Source of the DNA: Myxococcus hansupus
Lineage (GTDB): Bacteria > Myxococcota > Myxococcia > Myxococcales > Myxococcaceae
Assembly: GCF_000280925.3 (NCBI RefSeq)
Contig: NZ_CP012109.1
Span: 4,608,501 to 4,672,500, forward strand
DNA: 64,000 nt
Direction of reading: 5' to 3'
Positions 35,449 to 44,767 of the stretch are shown in pieces. Position 1 is the stretch's first letter, and every line of letters begins with the position of its first letter. The notes beneath the pieces were generated by a model. The model worked only from the letters and a program-made list of their open reading frames with translations, did not search any database and was not told the DNA's origin. Both the position numbers and the translations under genes were made by a program.

Positions 35449-36716
35449 GGAACCTCCTGGACTGTCGTGGTGGCTCCGGGCGCCATCACGATTTCGTTGG
35501 TGTTCGAGGCCGGGGTGCTCAGCAGCACCGGCGCACTGGTCAACTGGTTCCCGGCTCCGGCGACGCCACCGCTCACCTGGTTTCCTCCTCCGGGAGCACT
35601 GATGAAGTGGGGCCGCTTGCCCGGCACCGGGCTGCTCATGCCCAGCACGCCGAAGCAGTCATCCAACTGGCAGCCGGTGAGCGACGACGAGTAATCACCG
35701 AGCATGCCCAGGCTGAAGTTCTCCCACAGCACCTTGCGCTTCAGGGTGAACGGGTCCCCACCGATGCGGTTGGGCATGTCCTCGGTGGTGACGCCGGAGC
35801 GGAAGCCGTTGGCGGACAGCACGCGGATGACCTCGTCGGAGTACCAGCCGTTGCAGTAGGCGAAGTCGCGGACGGTGATGCCCACCTCGCGCTCGATGGC
35901 GCGCTTGGACTCGAGAATCTCGCGCTCCACCACCTCCTGCGGCTCCAGCGTGAGCACGGTGTGCCCCAGCGTGTGCGCGCCGAACTCGAAGCCGTCGCGG
36001 GCCATGCGGCGCACTTCGTCCCAGTTCATGACGTCGCCCTGCTCCGGCACCAGGTCCGCGCCGCCGCCGAGCTGCTGCTCCAGCGCGTCGATGATGTCCG
36101 TGAGCACGCGCGAGGGGTGCTCGCCAATGAAGTCGTCCAGCGAGGCCGACACCGACTTCTGTCCGGAGAGGATGGGCCCCAGCAACTGCAGCGCGGGCGC
36201 GGGCAGCGTGTCGTAGAGCGGCTTGAAGCGGCGCTCCTGGACCCGGCGCAGCAGGTGGAACAGGCGGTCGTGGTTGAAGCGCTTCTCGGTGTTGATGAAC
36301 GCCGTGGGCAGGTAGGTGATGGCCGGAACGCCCATCTCCTTCAGGACGGGATAGGCGTAGCGGTACACGTCCCGGTAGCCGTCATCGAAGGTGACGACGC
36401 ACAAGTCCTTCTTCGCCACCCGGCGGCCGTTCATGACGTCCACCGCGTCACCGATGGAGGCCAGCTCGAAGCCCGCAGCGTGGGCCTCCTCCAGGTGCCG
36501 CCGGAACGTCTCCTGGGAGATGAGGAGTCCCGGAATCGACCGTTGCAGCTCACCCGTGAAGTCGCTCACCACACGGTGGTAGCTCACGATGAGGATGCGC
36601 CTTCCTCCCGACTGCGAACGGCGGTAGGCCGCCATCGCCCGCCGCATTCCGCTGTAGTGAAGCATTCCCGCCGCCGCCGCCTTGACCGCCCGCCGAATCA
36701 CCTTACCCGTCGCCAT
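35445..36716 (-). CDS. exoL: Polysaccharide deacetylase (ExoL-like)
   Basis: This 423-residue protein has a NodB-type (CE4) deacetylase domain. The catalytic-base/metal motif is TFDDGYRD (about 127-134) and the metal-binding motif is HTLGHTVL (HxxxH); also visible are FAYCNGWYSDEV and the C-terminal Leu/His region. There is no classical signal peptide, so it may act on lipid-linked sugars inside the cell. A Gly/Ser/Thr/Pro-rich tail ends the protein. It is first of five minus-strand exo genes and matches MXAN_3259/ExoL. Confidence 0.87.
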   Translation of the reverse strand: MATGKVIRRAVKAAAAGMLHYSGMRRAMAAYRRSQSGGRRILIVSYHRVVSDFTGELQRSIPGLLISQETFRRHLEEAHAAGFELASIGDAVDVMNGRRVAKKDLCVVTFDDGYRDVYRYAYPVLKEMGVPAITYLPTAFINTEKRFNHDRLFHLLRRVQERRFKPLYDTLPAPALQLLGPILSGQKSVSASLDDFIGEHPSRVLTDIIDALEQQLGGGADLVPEQGDVMNWDEVRRMARDGFEFGAHTLGHTVLTLEPQEVVEREILESKRAIEREVGITVRDFAYCNGWYSDEVIRVLSANGFRSGVTTEDMPNRIGGDPFTLKRKVLWENFSLGMLGDYSSSLTGCQLDDCFGVLGMSSPVPGKRPHFISAPGGGNQVSGGVAGAGNQLTSAPVLLSTPASNTNEIVMAPGATTTVQEVP

Positions 36717-37015
36717 TCACGCCCTCCGCGCGGATCATCCGCTGCCGCATCTCGTGCCCGCGCACAATGCAGGGGGGGTGCCAGGAGGTTGGGCACCCCG
36801 GACCGGGCAGTCGAGAGGGCTGTCCGTCGGCACGGGTCGCCTGGTGAGCAGTGGACGTTCCACTTGATGGAACCCGAACCGCCCCCTGCGGGCACCTGCG
36901 ACCACATGGGGTGAAAAACCTTTCCCGCTGACGGGCCCGCTCCTTCCCCGTCCGGCCCACCGCCCCGGGTTTCACTGGTGGACACCCGGGTTTCCAGATA
37001 CGAACGGCACCGCCG
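36717..37015. other. Divergent intergenic region between exoL and ccmA with an inverted repeat
   Basis: This is the shared upstream region of the exo and ccm operons. A perfect inverted repeat GGGGTGCC (36775-36782) / GGCACCCC (36792-36799) with a nine-base spacer lies about 60 bases before exoL. It could be an operator or a leader stem. No -24/-12 or -35/-10 pair could be assigned with confidence, and no small gene is apparent. Confidence 0.55.
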
Positions 37016-37675
37016 ATGCCTCCCCTCTCCGCCGCCCCCGCCCTCGCCCTGCATGACGTCAGCAAGCGTTATGGCCGCCGGTGGGCACTGGCGCGGCTGA
37101 CGTACGCGCTGCCGGCCGGGCGCTCGCTCCTGCTCACGGGCCACAACGGATCAGGCAAGACGACCCTGCTGCGACTGCTCGCCACCGCGCTCAGCCCCAC
37201 GGCGGGCCGCGTGGAGGTGCTCGGCCGGGACGCGGTGGTGGACCGCGACGCGGTGCGCCGCGACGTGGCGCTCCTGTCCCACGCCAGCTTCCTCTATGAG
37301 GACCTGACCGCGCACCAGAACCTCACGGTGCTCGCCCGCCTGCTGGGGGTCCCCTCCCCTTCCGACGCGGCCAACGAGAAGCTCGCCCGGGTGGGCCTGG
37401 ACCGCCGGTCCGACAGCCCGGTCCGCGGCTTCAGCGCCGGCATGCGCAAGCGCCTGGCGATTGCCCGCCTGCTGCTCAAGGCGCCGTCCATCGCCCTGCT
37501 CGACGAGCCCTTCGGTGAGCTGGACCCCTCGGGAATCCGCGACATGGAGGCCATCATCGCGGAGCTCAAGGCCAGCGGGGTCACCGTCATCCTGGCCACG
37601 CACCTCATCGAGCAGGGGCTGACGCTGTGTGAAGAGCGGCTGCACCTGCAGGACGGCCGGGCGGTGGCGGCATGA
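37016..37675 (+). CDS. ccmA: ABC transporter ATPase of cytochrome c maturation (CcmA)
   Basis: This 219-residue ATPase has Walker A GHNGSGKTT, the signature FSAGMRKR (a SAGM variant of LSGGQ, as in CcmA), Walker B IALLDEP and the switch His in THLIEQG. It powers release of holo-CcmE from CcmC/D in haem delivery. It is followed by ccmB with an ATGA overlap and starts the ccm operon. Confidence 0.9.
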   Translation: MPPLSAAPALALHDVSKRYGRRWALARLTYALPAGRSLLLTGHNGSGKTTLLRLLATALSPTAGRVEVLGRDAVVDRDAVRRDVALLSHASFLYEDLTAHQNLTVLARLLGVPSPSDAANEKLARVGLDRRSDSPVRGFSAGMRKRLAIARLLLKAPSIALLDEPFGELDPSGIRDMEAIIAELKASGVTVILATHLIEQGLTLCEERLHLQDGRAVAA

Positions 37676-38373
37676 GCGCCCCCCGGCCCCGTCCCATTGG
37701 CCTGCTGACGGCCACGCTGGCCCTGCTGCGCAAGGACCTGCTCATCGAGTGGCGCACCCGCGCGCGGCTCAACGCCATCATCTTCTTCGCGCTGGCCACG
37801 CTGCTGATGTTCTCCTTCGCACTGGGCCCGGACACCAAGCTGCTGGAGAAGAACGCGGGCGGCTACTTCTGGCTGGCCATCCTCTTCGCCAGCGTGCTGG
37901 CCCTGGGCGAGTCCTTCCGCGTCGAGTCGGAGAACGCGTGCATGGACGGCATCCGGCTGGCCCCCGCGGATGCCCGCGCCATCTTCCTGTCCAAGGCGCT
38001 GGGGAACACCCTGCTGCTGACGGCGCTGGGCGCCCTGCTGGTGCCCGTGATGGTCGCCCTCTATGGGGTGAGCATCGTCACCAGCGTGGCGGACCTGGGG
38101 CTCATCCTCCTGCTCGGTTGCCTGGCCCTGAGCGCCCCCGGCACCGTCTACGCTGCGATTTCGAGCAATGCCCGGGCACGAGACGTGCTCCTGCCTTTGC
38201 TATTGTTCCCGCTCGTCATCCCGGCCCTGCTCTCCGCCGCCAAGGCGACCACGCTCGTACTTCAGGGAGACCCCATGAATCAGTTTGGCTCATGGGCGGG
38301 GCTTTTGGGCGGCTTCAATCTGATTTATTGGAGCGTAGGCTTCTTGCTGTTCCCGCGGATCATCGAGGACTGA
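37672..38373 (+). CDS. ccmB: Heme exporter-type membrane protein CcmB
   Basis: This 233-residue protein has six hydrophobic helices and the RTRARLNAIIFFALATLL start typical of CcmB, the membrane partner of CcmA. Its ATG overlaps the ccmA stop (ATGA). Three bases separate it from ccmC. Confidence 0.9.
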   Translation: MSAPRPRPIGLLTATLALLRKDLLIEWRTRARLNAIIFFALATLLMFSFALGPDTKLLEKNAGGYFWLAILFASVLALGESFRVESENACMDGIRLAPADARAIFLSKALGNTLLLTALGALLVPVMVALYGVSIVTSVADLGLILLLGCLALSAPGTVYAAISSNARARDVLLPLLLFPLVIPALLSAAKATTLVLQGDPMNQFGSWAGLLGGFNLIYWSVGFLLFPRIIED

Positions 38374-38376
38374 CGG

Positions 38377-39090
38377 ATGGGAAAGTTCATCAAGTGGGGC
38401 CTGCTGGCGCTGTCGCTGGCCGTGCTCGCCACGGGGTGGTGGCTGGGGCTCGCGTGGGCGCCGCCGGACCGTGAGATGGGCGACGTGCAGCGCATCATGT
38501 ACGTCCACGTTCCGCTCCAGTGGGCGGCCATGGTCGCCATGTTCGTCAACTTCGTGGCGGCCGTCAGCTACATGTTCAAGGCGAGCTGGAAGCTGGACGC
38601 CACCGCGGAGGCCTCGGCGGAAGTCGGCCTGGTGTTGGGCACCGCGGGGATGATCACCGGCGCCATCTGGGGCCGGCCCACCTGGGGCGTCTACTGGTCC
38701 TGGGACCCGCGGCTGACGTCGCAGGCCATCATGTTGGTGGCCTACACCGGCTACCTCGTCCTGCGGCGCTTCGTGGAGGACCCGGAGAAGCGCGCGACGT
38801 GGAGCTCGGTGGTGGCCATCATCGGCGCCATCAACCTGCCCATCGTGTGGTTCTCCGTGCGCTGGTGGCGCAGCCTGCACCAGGTGCAGTCCACGCCCAA
38901 GACGGTGGACCCGGAGATGACCCTGGCGCTGCGCGTGTCGGCCTTCGGCATGCTGTTCATCACCGTCTGGTTCCTGGTGGCGCGCTACCGCCAGGCCCTG
39001 GCCGAGCGCCAGGCGGAAGTGGCCCTTCCGGACGCGGTGCCTTCGGACCTCGCCGCCGCCAGCGGCGCCAACTCCTCCCGGGTGGCCTGA
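38377..39090 (+). CDS. ccmC: Heme-handling protein CcmC
   Basis: This 237-residue protein has six membrane helices. The tryptophan-rich WWD motif WGRPTWGVYWSWDPRLTSQ lies about residues 91-109, with flanking haem-ligand His in YVHVPLQWAAM (about 48) and the later RWWRSLHQVQS. It attaches haem to CcmE at the periplasmic face. Confidence 0.92.
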   Translation: MGKFIKWGLLALSLAVLATGWWLGLAWAPPDREMGDVQRIMYVHVPLQWAAMVAMFVNFVAAVSYMFKASWKLDATAEASAEVGLVLGTAGMITGAIWGRPTWGVYWSWDPRLTSQAIMLVAYTGYLVLRRFVEDPEKRATWSSVVAIIGAINLPIVWFSVRWWRSLHQVQSTPKTVDPEMTLALRVSAFGMLFITVWFLVARYRQALAERQAEVALPDAVPSDLAAASGANSSRVA

Positions 39091-39092
39091 AC

Positions 39093-39281
39093 ATGACGAC
39101 GCTTTCCACACAGATGCTGTGGCTCCTCGCCGCGGCGCCGGGCCAGGTCGGCAGTGGCCGCATCGTCGGCGGGTGGGGCTATGTCTGGGCCTGCTACGCC
39201 ATTACAGTCGCCATGCTGGTTCTCTACGCCGTGTCTCTCTGGGTTCGTCGGCCCAAGGCCCCCACCGACGCCAAGGAGTGA
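39093..39281 (+). CDS. ccmD: Small membrane protein CcmD
   Basis: This 62-residue protein has one membrane helix (about 27-50) followed by RRPKAPTDAKE, the positive-inside tail of CcmD. Two bases follow the ccmC stop. CcmD helps release holo-CcmE. The identification rests on size, topology and position. Confidence 0.8.
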   Translation: MTTLSTQMLWLLAAAPGQVGSGRIVGGWGYVWACYAITVAMLVLYAVSLWVRRPKAPTDAKE

Positions 39282-39287
39282 TTCGTC

Positions 39288-39767
39288 ATGTCTCCTGTCG
39301 CGCGAAACCGTCTGATTGCCCTGGGTGCGCTGCTCGTCGCGGGAACCGGCCTGGGGTTCGTGGCCTTCGGCAACATCGGCGAGAACCTCGTCTATTACTG
39401 GAGCCCGTCGGAGATGCTGGGCCAGGGCTCCAAGGCGTACTCGGCCACCATCCGCCTGGGCGGCGTGGTGGAGGCCGGCAGCATCCAGTGGAACGCCGAG
39501 CACACCACGCTGCAGTTCCGCGTGGCGGATGACGTCAAGGAAGGCTCGCCCAGCGTGCTGGTCCGCGCCACGGAGACGCCGCCGCAGATGTTCCGCGACA
39601 AGATTGGCGTCGTCGTGGAGGGCACCTACGACAAGTCCGGCGTGTTCAGCTCCAACCGGCTGATGGTGAACCACTCCAACGAGTACCGCGCCCCCAAGGA
39701 GGGCGAGGATCCTCGGCAGTGGCAGGAGACGCTCTCCGACGCCACGACGGTCATGGGTGCGAAGTGA
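39288..39767 (+). CDS. ccmE: Cytochrome c heme chaperone CcmE
   Basis: This 159-residue protein has an N-terminal membrane anchor, an OB-fold domain and the haem-binding His129 in NHSNEYRAP, with the HxxxY arrangement of CcmE. AAGGAG is nine bases upstream. It overlaps ccmF by four bases. Confidence 0.92.
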   Translation: MSPVARNRLIALGALLVAGTGLGFVAFGNIGENLVYYWSPSEMLGQGSKAYSATIRLGGVVEAGSIQWNAEHTTLQFRVADDVKEGSPSVLVRATETPPQMFRDKIGVVVEGTYDKSGVFSSNRLMVNHSNEYRAPKEGEDPRQWQETLSDATTVMGAK

Positions 39768-41785
39768 ACGGAACCGTCGGTTACGGCCTGGTGCTCGGAG
39801 GGCTCGCGTTCGCGGCCTTCGGTGCGCTCGTGGGCCTGGTCAGTGGCCTGCGCCGCAGTGACGCGGGCCTGCCGTGGGTGATGCGCGCGGTGTGGGGCTT
39901 CGCCGCGTGCCTCATCGGCGCCAACCTGGTGATGGTGCACGCGCTCGTCACCCACGACTTCAGCGTGCGCTACGTGGCGCAGGTCGGCAGCCGCTCCACC
40001 CCACTGGTCTACACCATCGTCTCGCTGTGGAGCGCCCTGGAGGGGTCCATCCTCTTCTGGGGCCTCATCATGGGCGGCTACATCGCCGCCTTCGCCTTCA
40101 TCCACCGCAAGGAGCACGCGCGCTACATGCAGTTGGCGCTGGGCACCATGCTGGCGGTGGGCGTCTTCTTCACCTTCCTCATCGCCGGTCCGGCCAACCC
40201 GTGGGGCGCGGTGTCCCCGGTGCCCATGGATGGCCCCGGTCCCAACCCGCTCCTCCAGAACCACGTCCTGATGATCATCCACCCGCCCATGCTGTACCTG
40301 GGCTACGTGGGCATGACGGTGCCGTTCGGCGTCGCGGTGGCGGGCCTGCTGCGCGGCGAGATTGGCGAGGCGTGGATGGCGCCCCTGCGGCGCTGGACGC
40401 TGGTGGCCTGGCTGTTCCTGTCCATCGGCATCATCCTCGGCGCCTGGTGGGCCTACGCCGTGCTCGGCTGGGGCGGCTACTGGGCGTGGGACCCGGTGGA
40501 GAACGCGTCCTTCCTGCCGTGGCTGACGGCGACGGCGTTCATGCACTCCACCATGGTGCAGGAGCGCAAGCGGATGCTGAAGCTGTGGACGCTCAGCCTC
40601 GCGCTCGCGTCCTTCGTGCTCACCATCCTGGGCACGTTCATGACGCGCTCGGGCATCTTCAACTCGGTGCACTCGTTCACCCAGTCGGACATCGGCCCCA
40701 CGTTCCTGGTGTTCCTGGGCTTCCTCCTGGTGGTGTGCGTGGGCCTGCTGGCGGTGCGCGGCCCGCTGCTGGTGCCGGAGGGCCAGCTCGCCTCGCCCAT
40801 GTCCCGTGAGGCGAGCATCCTGGTGAACAACCTGGTGTTCGTGGCCATCACCTTCACGGTGCTCCTGGGCACGCTCTACCCGCTCATCTCCGAGGCGGTG
40901 CGCGGCGTGCGCGTGAGCGTGGGCGAGCCGTACTTCAACAAGATGGCGGTGCCGGGCGGCATCGCGGTGCTCTTCCTGATGGGCGTGGGCCCGGTGCTCC
41001 CCTGGGGCAAGCCGGATCCCGCCACGCTGCGCCGCCAGTTCATCATCCCCGCCGTGGTGGGGCTGGTGGTGACGGCGGTGTGCTTCGCGGTGGGGCTGCG
41101 CGGGGTGTACCCGCTGATGACCTTCGGGCTGGCGGGCTTCGTCACCGTCATCACCCTGCGTGAGCTGGTGGCCCCGGTCCGCGTGCGCATGTCCGAGCGC
41201 AAGGAAGGCTTCGTCACCGCGCTGACGACGAGCGCCATCAAGGCCCAGCGCCGCTTCGGCGGCTACGTGGTGCACCTGGGCATCGTGCTCATCATCGTCG
41301 CCGTGGCGGCCTCGTCCGCCTACGTGAAGCACACGTCCGGGACGCTGAAGAAGGGGCAGGTCATCGAGCTGGGCGGCTACCAGATGAAGTACATGGGGCT
41401 GGTCAGCGGCGAGGAGGCCCACCGCACCTTCGTGGCCGCGCGCGTCGAGGTGACGGCCCCGGGTGGCGAGGTGTCCGAGCTCAAGCCGCGCCTCAACTAC
41501 TACGAGCGCAGCACCGACCCCATCGGCACGCCCGGCGTGCGCGAGACGCCCGCCGAGGACCTGTACATGTCCTTGATGGCGTTCTCCGAGAAGGCGGGGA
41601 CGGCGAGCTTCAACGTCTGGGTCTTCCCGCTGGTCGGGTGGATCTGGTGGAGCATCCCGCTGCTGGTGCTGGGCACGCTCATCGCGCTGTGGCCGCGCCG
41701 CAAGGCGGCCGTGGCCATGGCGGGCGCTCCAGCGCTGGGCTCCTCCCCTCTGACGGGTGGTGACGCCGAACGGGGAGCCGCCTGA
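39764..41785 (+). CDS. ccmF: Heme lyase CcmF
   Basis: This 673-residue protein begins at GTG 39764, overlapping the ccmE stop (GTGA); a longer frame from 39719 reads over ccmE and is not used. It has about 14 membrane helices and the WWD motif WGGYWAWDPVENASFLPWL. Haem-ligand His residues are in HPPMLYLGYVG and FMHSTMVQ. It ligates haem to apocytochrome CxxCH motifs. A periplasmic beta domain follows (about 525-625). Confidence 0.93.
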   Translation: MNGTVGYGLVLGGLAFAAFGALVGLVSGLRRSDAGLPWVMRAVWGFAACLIGANLVMVHALVTHDFSVRYVAQVGSRSTPLVYTIVSLWSALEGSILFWGLIMGGYIAAFAFIHRKEHARYMQLALGTMLAVGVFFTFLIAGPANPWGAVSPVPMDGPGPNPLLQNHVLMIIHPPMLYLGYVGMTVPFGVAVAGLLRGEIGEAWMAPLRRWTLVAWLFLSIGIILGAWWAYAVLGWGGYWAWDPVENASFLPWLTATAFMHSTMVQERKRMLKLWTLSLALASFVLTILGTFMTRSGIFNSVHSFTQSDIGPTFLVFLGFLLVVCVGLLAVRGPLLVPEGQLASPMSREASILVNNLVFVAITFTVLLGTLYPLISEAVRGVRVSVGEPYFNKMAVPGGIAVLFLMGVGPVLPWGKPDPATLRRQFIIPAVVGLVVTAVCFAVGLRGVYPLMTFGLAGFVTVITLRELVAPVRVRMSERKEGFVTALTTSAIKAQRRFGGYVVHLGIVLIIVAVAASSAYVKHTSGTLKKGQVIELGGYQMKYMGLVSGEEAHRTFVAARVEVTAPGGEVSELKPRLNYYERSTDPIGTPGVRETPAEDLYMSLMAFSEKAGTASFNVWVFPLVGWIWWSIPLLVLGTLIALWPRRKAAVAMAGAPALGSSPLTGGDAERGAA

Positions 41786-42336
41786 TGAAGGGCTGGCGCT
41801 ACACGCTCGGCTTCGTGGTCCTCTGCGCGGGGCTGCTCTTCGTGCTCTCCAAGGGCTTCGGGCGCAACCCGCACGAGGTGCCCTTCATGCTGAAGGGCAA
41901 GCCCGCGCCGGACTTCGCGCTGCGCGCGTTGGACAGCGGCGAGAAGGTGAGCCTGGCCGACCTGAAGGGCCGGCCGGTGGTCATCAACTTCTGGGCGTCG
42001 TGGTGCGGCCCGTGCCGCATCGAGCACCCCGTGCTGGAGTGGGGCGCGCGGCAGTACGGCTCGCAGGCGGTGTTCCTGGGCGTGGTGTTCCAGGACACCG
42101 ACGACAACGCGCGAGGCTTCCTCCAGCAGTACGGCGCCAGCTTCCCGCAGCTCGTGGACCCGCGCTCTCGCATGGCGCTGGACTACGGCGTCGCGGGCGT
42201 CCCGGAGACGTACTTCATCGACCCGGATGGCGTCATCCGGGGCAAGCACGTGGGTCCCATCGACCCGCAGTCGCTGGCCCTGCGCATCCAGGAGCTGTCC
42301 ACGGCCCCCGCCCCCGTCGAGGCCGCGCGCCAGTAG
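41785..42336 (+). CDS. ccmG: Thiol:disulfide oxidoreductase CcmG/DsbE-like
   Basis: This 183-residue thioredoxin-fold protein has an N-terminal anchor (about 5-22) and the active site WCGPC (Cys74, Cys77), with cis-Pro in GVPETYFID. It reduces apocytochrome cysteines before haem attachment. It overlaps ccmF (TGATG). No ccmH or ccmI gene follows, so that step must be encoded elsewhere. Confidence 0.9.
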   Translation: MKGWRYTLGFVVLCAGLLFVLSKGFGRNPHEVPFMLKGKPAPDFALRALDSGEKVSLADLKGRPVVINFWASWCGPCRIEHPVLEWGARQYGSQAVFLGVVFQDTDDNARGFLQQYGASFPQLVDPRSRMALDYGVAGVPETYFIDPDGVIRGKHVGPIDPQSLALRIQELSTAPAPVEAARQ

Positions 42337-42362
42337 CCCCGCAGTCACAATGAGGTGGCGGT

Positions 42363-43574
42363 ATGCGGTGCCCGGCGTGTGGTGAAGACTCCAATTCCCG
42401 GTTGCGGTACTGCGAGAGCTGCGGCGCGAAGCTGCCGGAGCAGCCACGGGCCACGGCCAGCCGGCCCGCGCCGCGCCCCTCGCGCCCGAAGCGCGACGCC
42501 GCCGAGCCGTCCTACGCCGCGGAGATTCTCGAGGAGGTCGACGACCACGAGAGTCGGCGCCCCTACGCCGCCAGAGAGGTTCCCGAGCTGCCGCCCGAGG
42601 ACAAGACGGACCCCGGTCAGTCCGAGCCCGCGTATGACGGGCCCAAGTGGCTGGCCCACGTCCCGGGACACTCCCCGTCCGTGCTCGGCGTCCTCCTGCT
42701 GGCCGGCGCCATCCTCCTGTCCCTGCTGAACATCGGCACCTGGGTGAGTTTCCCTGGCTTGCTGCTCGCGCTGGTGAGCGGCGTGGCGCTGGTCGCGAGG
42801 GAGCTTCGCGACGCGGGGGAGTCACCCGGGTTCACCGAGAAGATGCCCGCGGTGCTGATGACGCCCGAGGCGGCCACCGCGGCCACCGTGGTGTTCGTGG
42901 CGCTGGCCTTCCGTTCGCTGAGCCTGGGGGTCACCCCGCTGCTGTGGCTCGCCGGCGCCGGGCTGATTGCCCACGACCAGTACCGCAAGGTCTTCGCGGG
43001 CCCGGATGGCGTGAGCCGGTACTTCGAGCCGCGTCAGCTCCTGGTGATGCCGGAGCTGGTGGGCCTGGGCGGCGTCGCGGTGTGCCTGCTGGCGCTGTTC
43101 GCGCCCTGGGGAACGGCGAAGCTGGGCGGGGACATCATCCCGGACAACGCGCCGGTGCCGCAGGGGCCGCCCGAGCTTCGCGTCATCCAGACGCACCGGC
43201 CCACCGATGACATGCTCTACAGCTACGGCGGCGGCGTCACCACGGTGCGCGGTTGGGACCTGCCCGCGTCGGTGGTGATTGAGCTGGCACTGCTCGCGGT
43301 CCTCGCGCTGCTGGCGCTGCGCCCGGAGGTGGAGCGGCCGTCCTGGACGCGCTACCTGCCCGCGGGCGCGGTGGGGCTGTCACTGGCCTTCGCGGCGTTG
43401 AACATGCGCCTGCTGCCGGCCCCGTTCGGTTTCGTCTTCGGACTGGGCGCCGTGGGGTTCCTCGCGGTGCAGCGGCTGCGCGCGCCGCGCGAGGAGGCGC
43501 CTCCGCCCGCGCAGTACGACGACGGCTTCGAAGACGAAACGGAGATGGAAGGCGAAACAGAGCGGCAACGCTGA
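42363..43574 (+). CDS. Zinc-ribbon membrane protein of unknown function
   Basis: This 403-residue protein begins with a zinc ribbon (Cys3, Cys6, Cys17, Cys20). A charged linker (about 25-95) and some nine hydrophobic helices to residue 375 follow, then an acidic tail. It lies 26 bases after ccmG on the same strand, but a role in cytochrome maturation is not supported by its sequence. It converges with the SMP-30 gene. Confidence 0.8.
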   Translation: MRCPACGEDSNSRLRYCESCGAKLPEQPRATASRPAPRPSRPKRDAAEPSYAAEILEEVDDHESRRPYAAREVPELPPEDKTDPGQSEPAYDGPKWLAHVPGHSPSVLGVLLLAGAILLSLLNIGTWVSFPGLLLALVSGVALVARELRDAGESPGFTEKMPAVLMTPEAATAATVVFVALAFRSLSLGVTPLLWLAGAGLIAHDQYRKVFAGPDGVSRYFEPRQLLVMPELVGLGGVAVCLLALFAPWGTAKLGGDIIPDNAPVPQGPPELRVIQTHRPTDDMLYSYGGGVTTVRGWDLPASVVIELALLAVLALLALRPEVERPSWTRYLPAGAVGLSLAFAALNMRLLPAPFGFVFGLGAVGFLAVQRLRAPREEAPPPAQYDDGFEDETEMEGETERQR

Positions 43575-43581
43575 ACGGGCG

Positions 43582-44475
43582 TCAGCCCGCGAAGGGCACC
43601 GGCGCCACGCCCCTGACGCCGGGTGACAGCTCGAAGAGGCCACCGGCCAGCGGCTGGGCCTCGAGCGCCTTCGCATCCAAGCCATCTCGCGCGGTGGTGA
43701 CGAAGAGCCGGTCCAACGCCGGGGCCCCGAAGGCGACGCTGGTCGTCTTCGCCACGGGGAAGCGGTGCTCGGCCAGCCACGCGCCGTCCGGTGAGAAGCG
43801 ACGCACACAGCCCCCCGCGTAGAAGGCAATCCACAGCCCGCCTTCCGCATCCACCGTCATCCCGTCCGGAAAGCCGTGCGGCGCCTCGAAGCGGAGGAAC
43901 TCACGGCGTCGGCTCGGCACGCCGTCCGCGCTCAGGTCGAAGGCGTAGGTGACACGCTTGGGCGAGTCATTCACGTACAGGGTTCGCCCGTCCGGGCTGA
44001 ACGCGGGACCATTCGACACGGTGTAGCCGTCATCGAAGCGGGCGAGGTGCCCCGCCGCGTCGAACCGGTAGAGCGCGCCCGTGGGCGACTCCTCGTGGTC
44101 ATCCATGGTGCCCACCCAGAAGCGCCCTGCCGGGTCTACCTTCCCGTCATTGCAGCGGTTGTGGGTGCGCTCGGGCTCCGGGTTCAACAACCGCTCCAGA
44201 CGGCCCGTGCGGGGCTCGTAGAAGGCGAGGCCCTGCTCCGTGCCCGCGATGAAGCCTCCCTGCTTCCGAGGCGCCAGCGCGGTGACACGAAGCGGCGTCT
44301 CCCAACTCTCACGGGCGCCACTGTCCAACGTCAGGCGGTGCACCTTCCGGCCCTTGATGTCGAGCCAGTAGAGCGCGCCTTCCGAAGCCATCCAGAACGG
44401 CCCCTCACCGAGCTCGGCCCGCGCCGGCCAGATGCACCGTGCCTCGTCGTGCTGGAAGACCTCCAGGGTGCCCAT
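43582..44475 (-). CDS. SMP-30/gluconolactonase-family sugar lactonase
   Basis: This 297-residue beta-propeller protein starts at ATG 44475 behind GGAGGAG. SMP-30 signatures are LGEGPFW with the metal-binding Glu (about 18), NRCNDGKVDPAGRFWVGTMD, NGPAFSPDGRTLYVNDS and PDGMTVDAEGGLWIAFY. It hydrolyses aldonolactones in the cytoplasm (no signal peptide). The frame upstream to 44667 is non-coding. Confidence 0.9.
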   Translation of the reverse strand: MGTLEVFQHDEARCIWPARAELGEGPFWMASEGALYWLDIKGRKVHRLTLDSGARESWETPLRVTALAPRKQGGFIAGTEQGLAFYEPRTGRLERLLNPEPERTHNRCNDGKVDPAGRFWVGTMDDHEESPTGALYRFDAAGHLARFDDGYTVSNGPAFSPDGRTLYVNDSPKRVTYAFDLSADGVPSRRREFLRFEAPHGFPDGMTVDAEGGLWIAFYAGGCVRRFSPDGAWLAEHRFPVAKTTSVAFGAPALDRLFVTTARDGLDAKALEAQPLAGGLFELSPGVRGVAPVPFAG

Positions 44476-44767
44476 GCGCGGCTCCTCCAAGAAAGTGAGA
44501 GATGGACTTCCGCGCAAGGTAGCCACGCTGGGCGAGTCAGGCAGGCCCCTGTGCCCACCAAGGCTCGCGGCACGCCGGGCTCTGCCCGGCCGGCCATGCA
44601 TTGCGTCCGCTGAGCAACCCACCAGGTTGAGGTCCGTTAACCCGACGCACAGAACAGGGTTATCCACGAACTTCCTGCGAAGGAGGTCCGTCAGGGTTCA
44701 CGTACTTTGGGCACGCCTTCAACAACGTGACGACACAGCGCGATTCCAGGCACGGGGGGAGCGCGAC

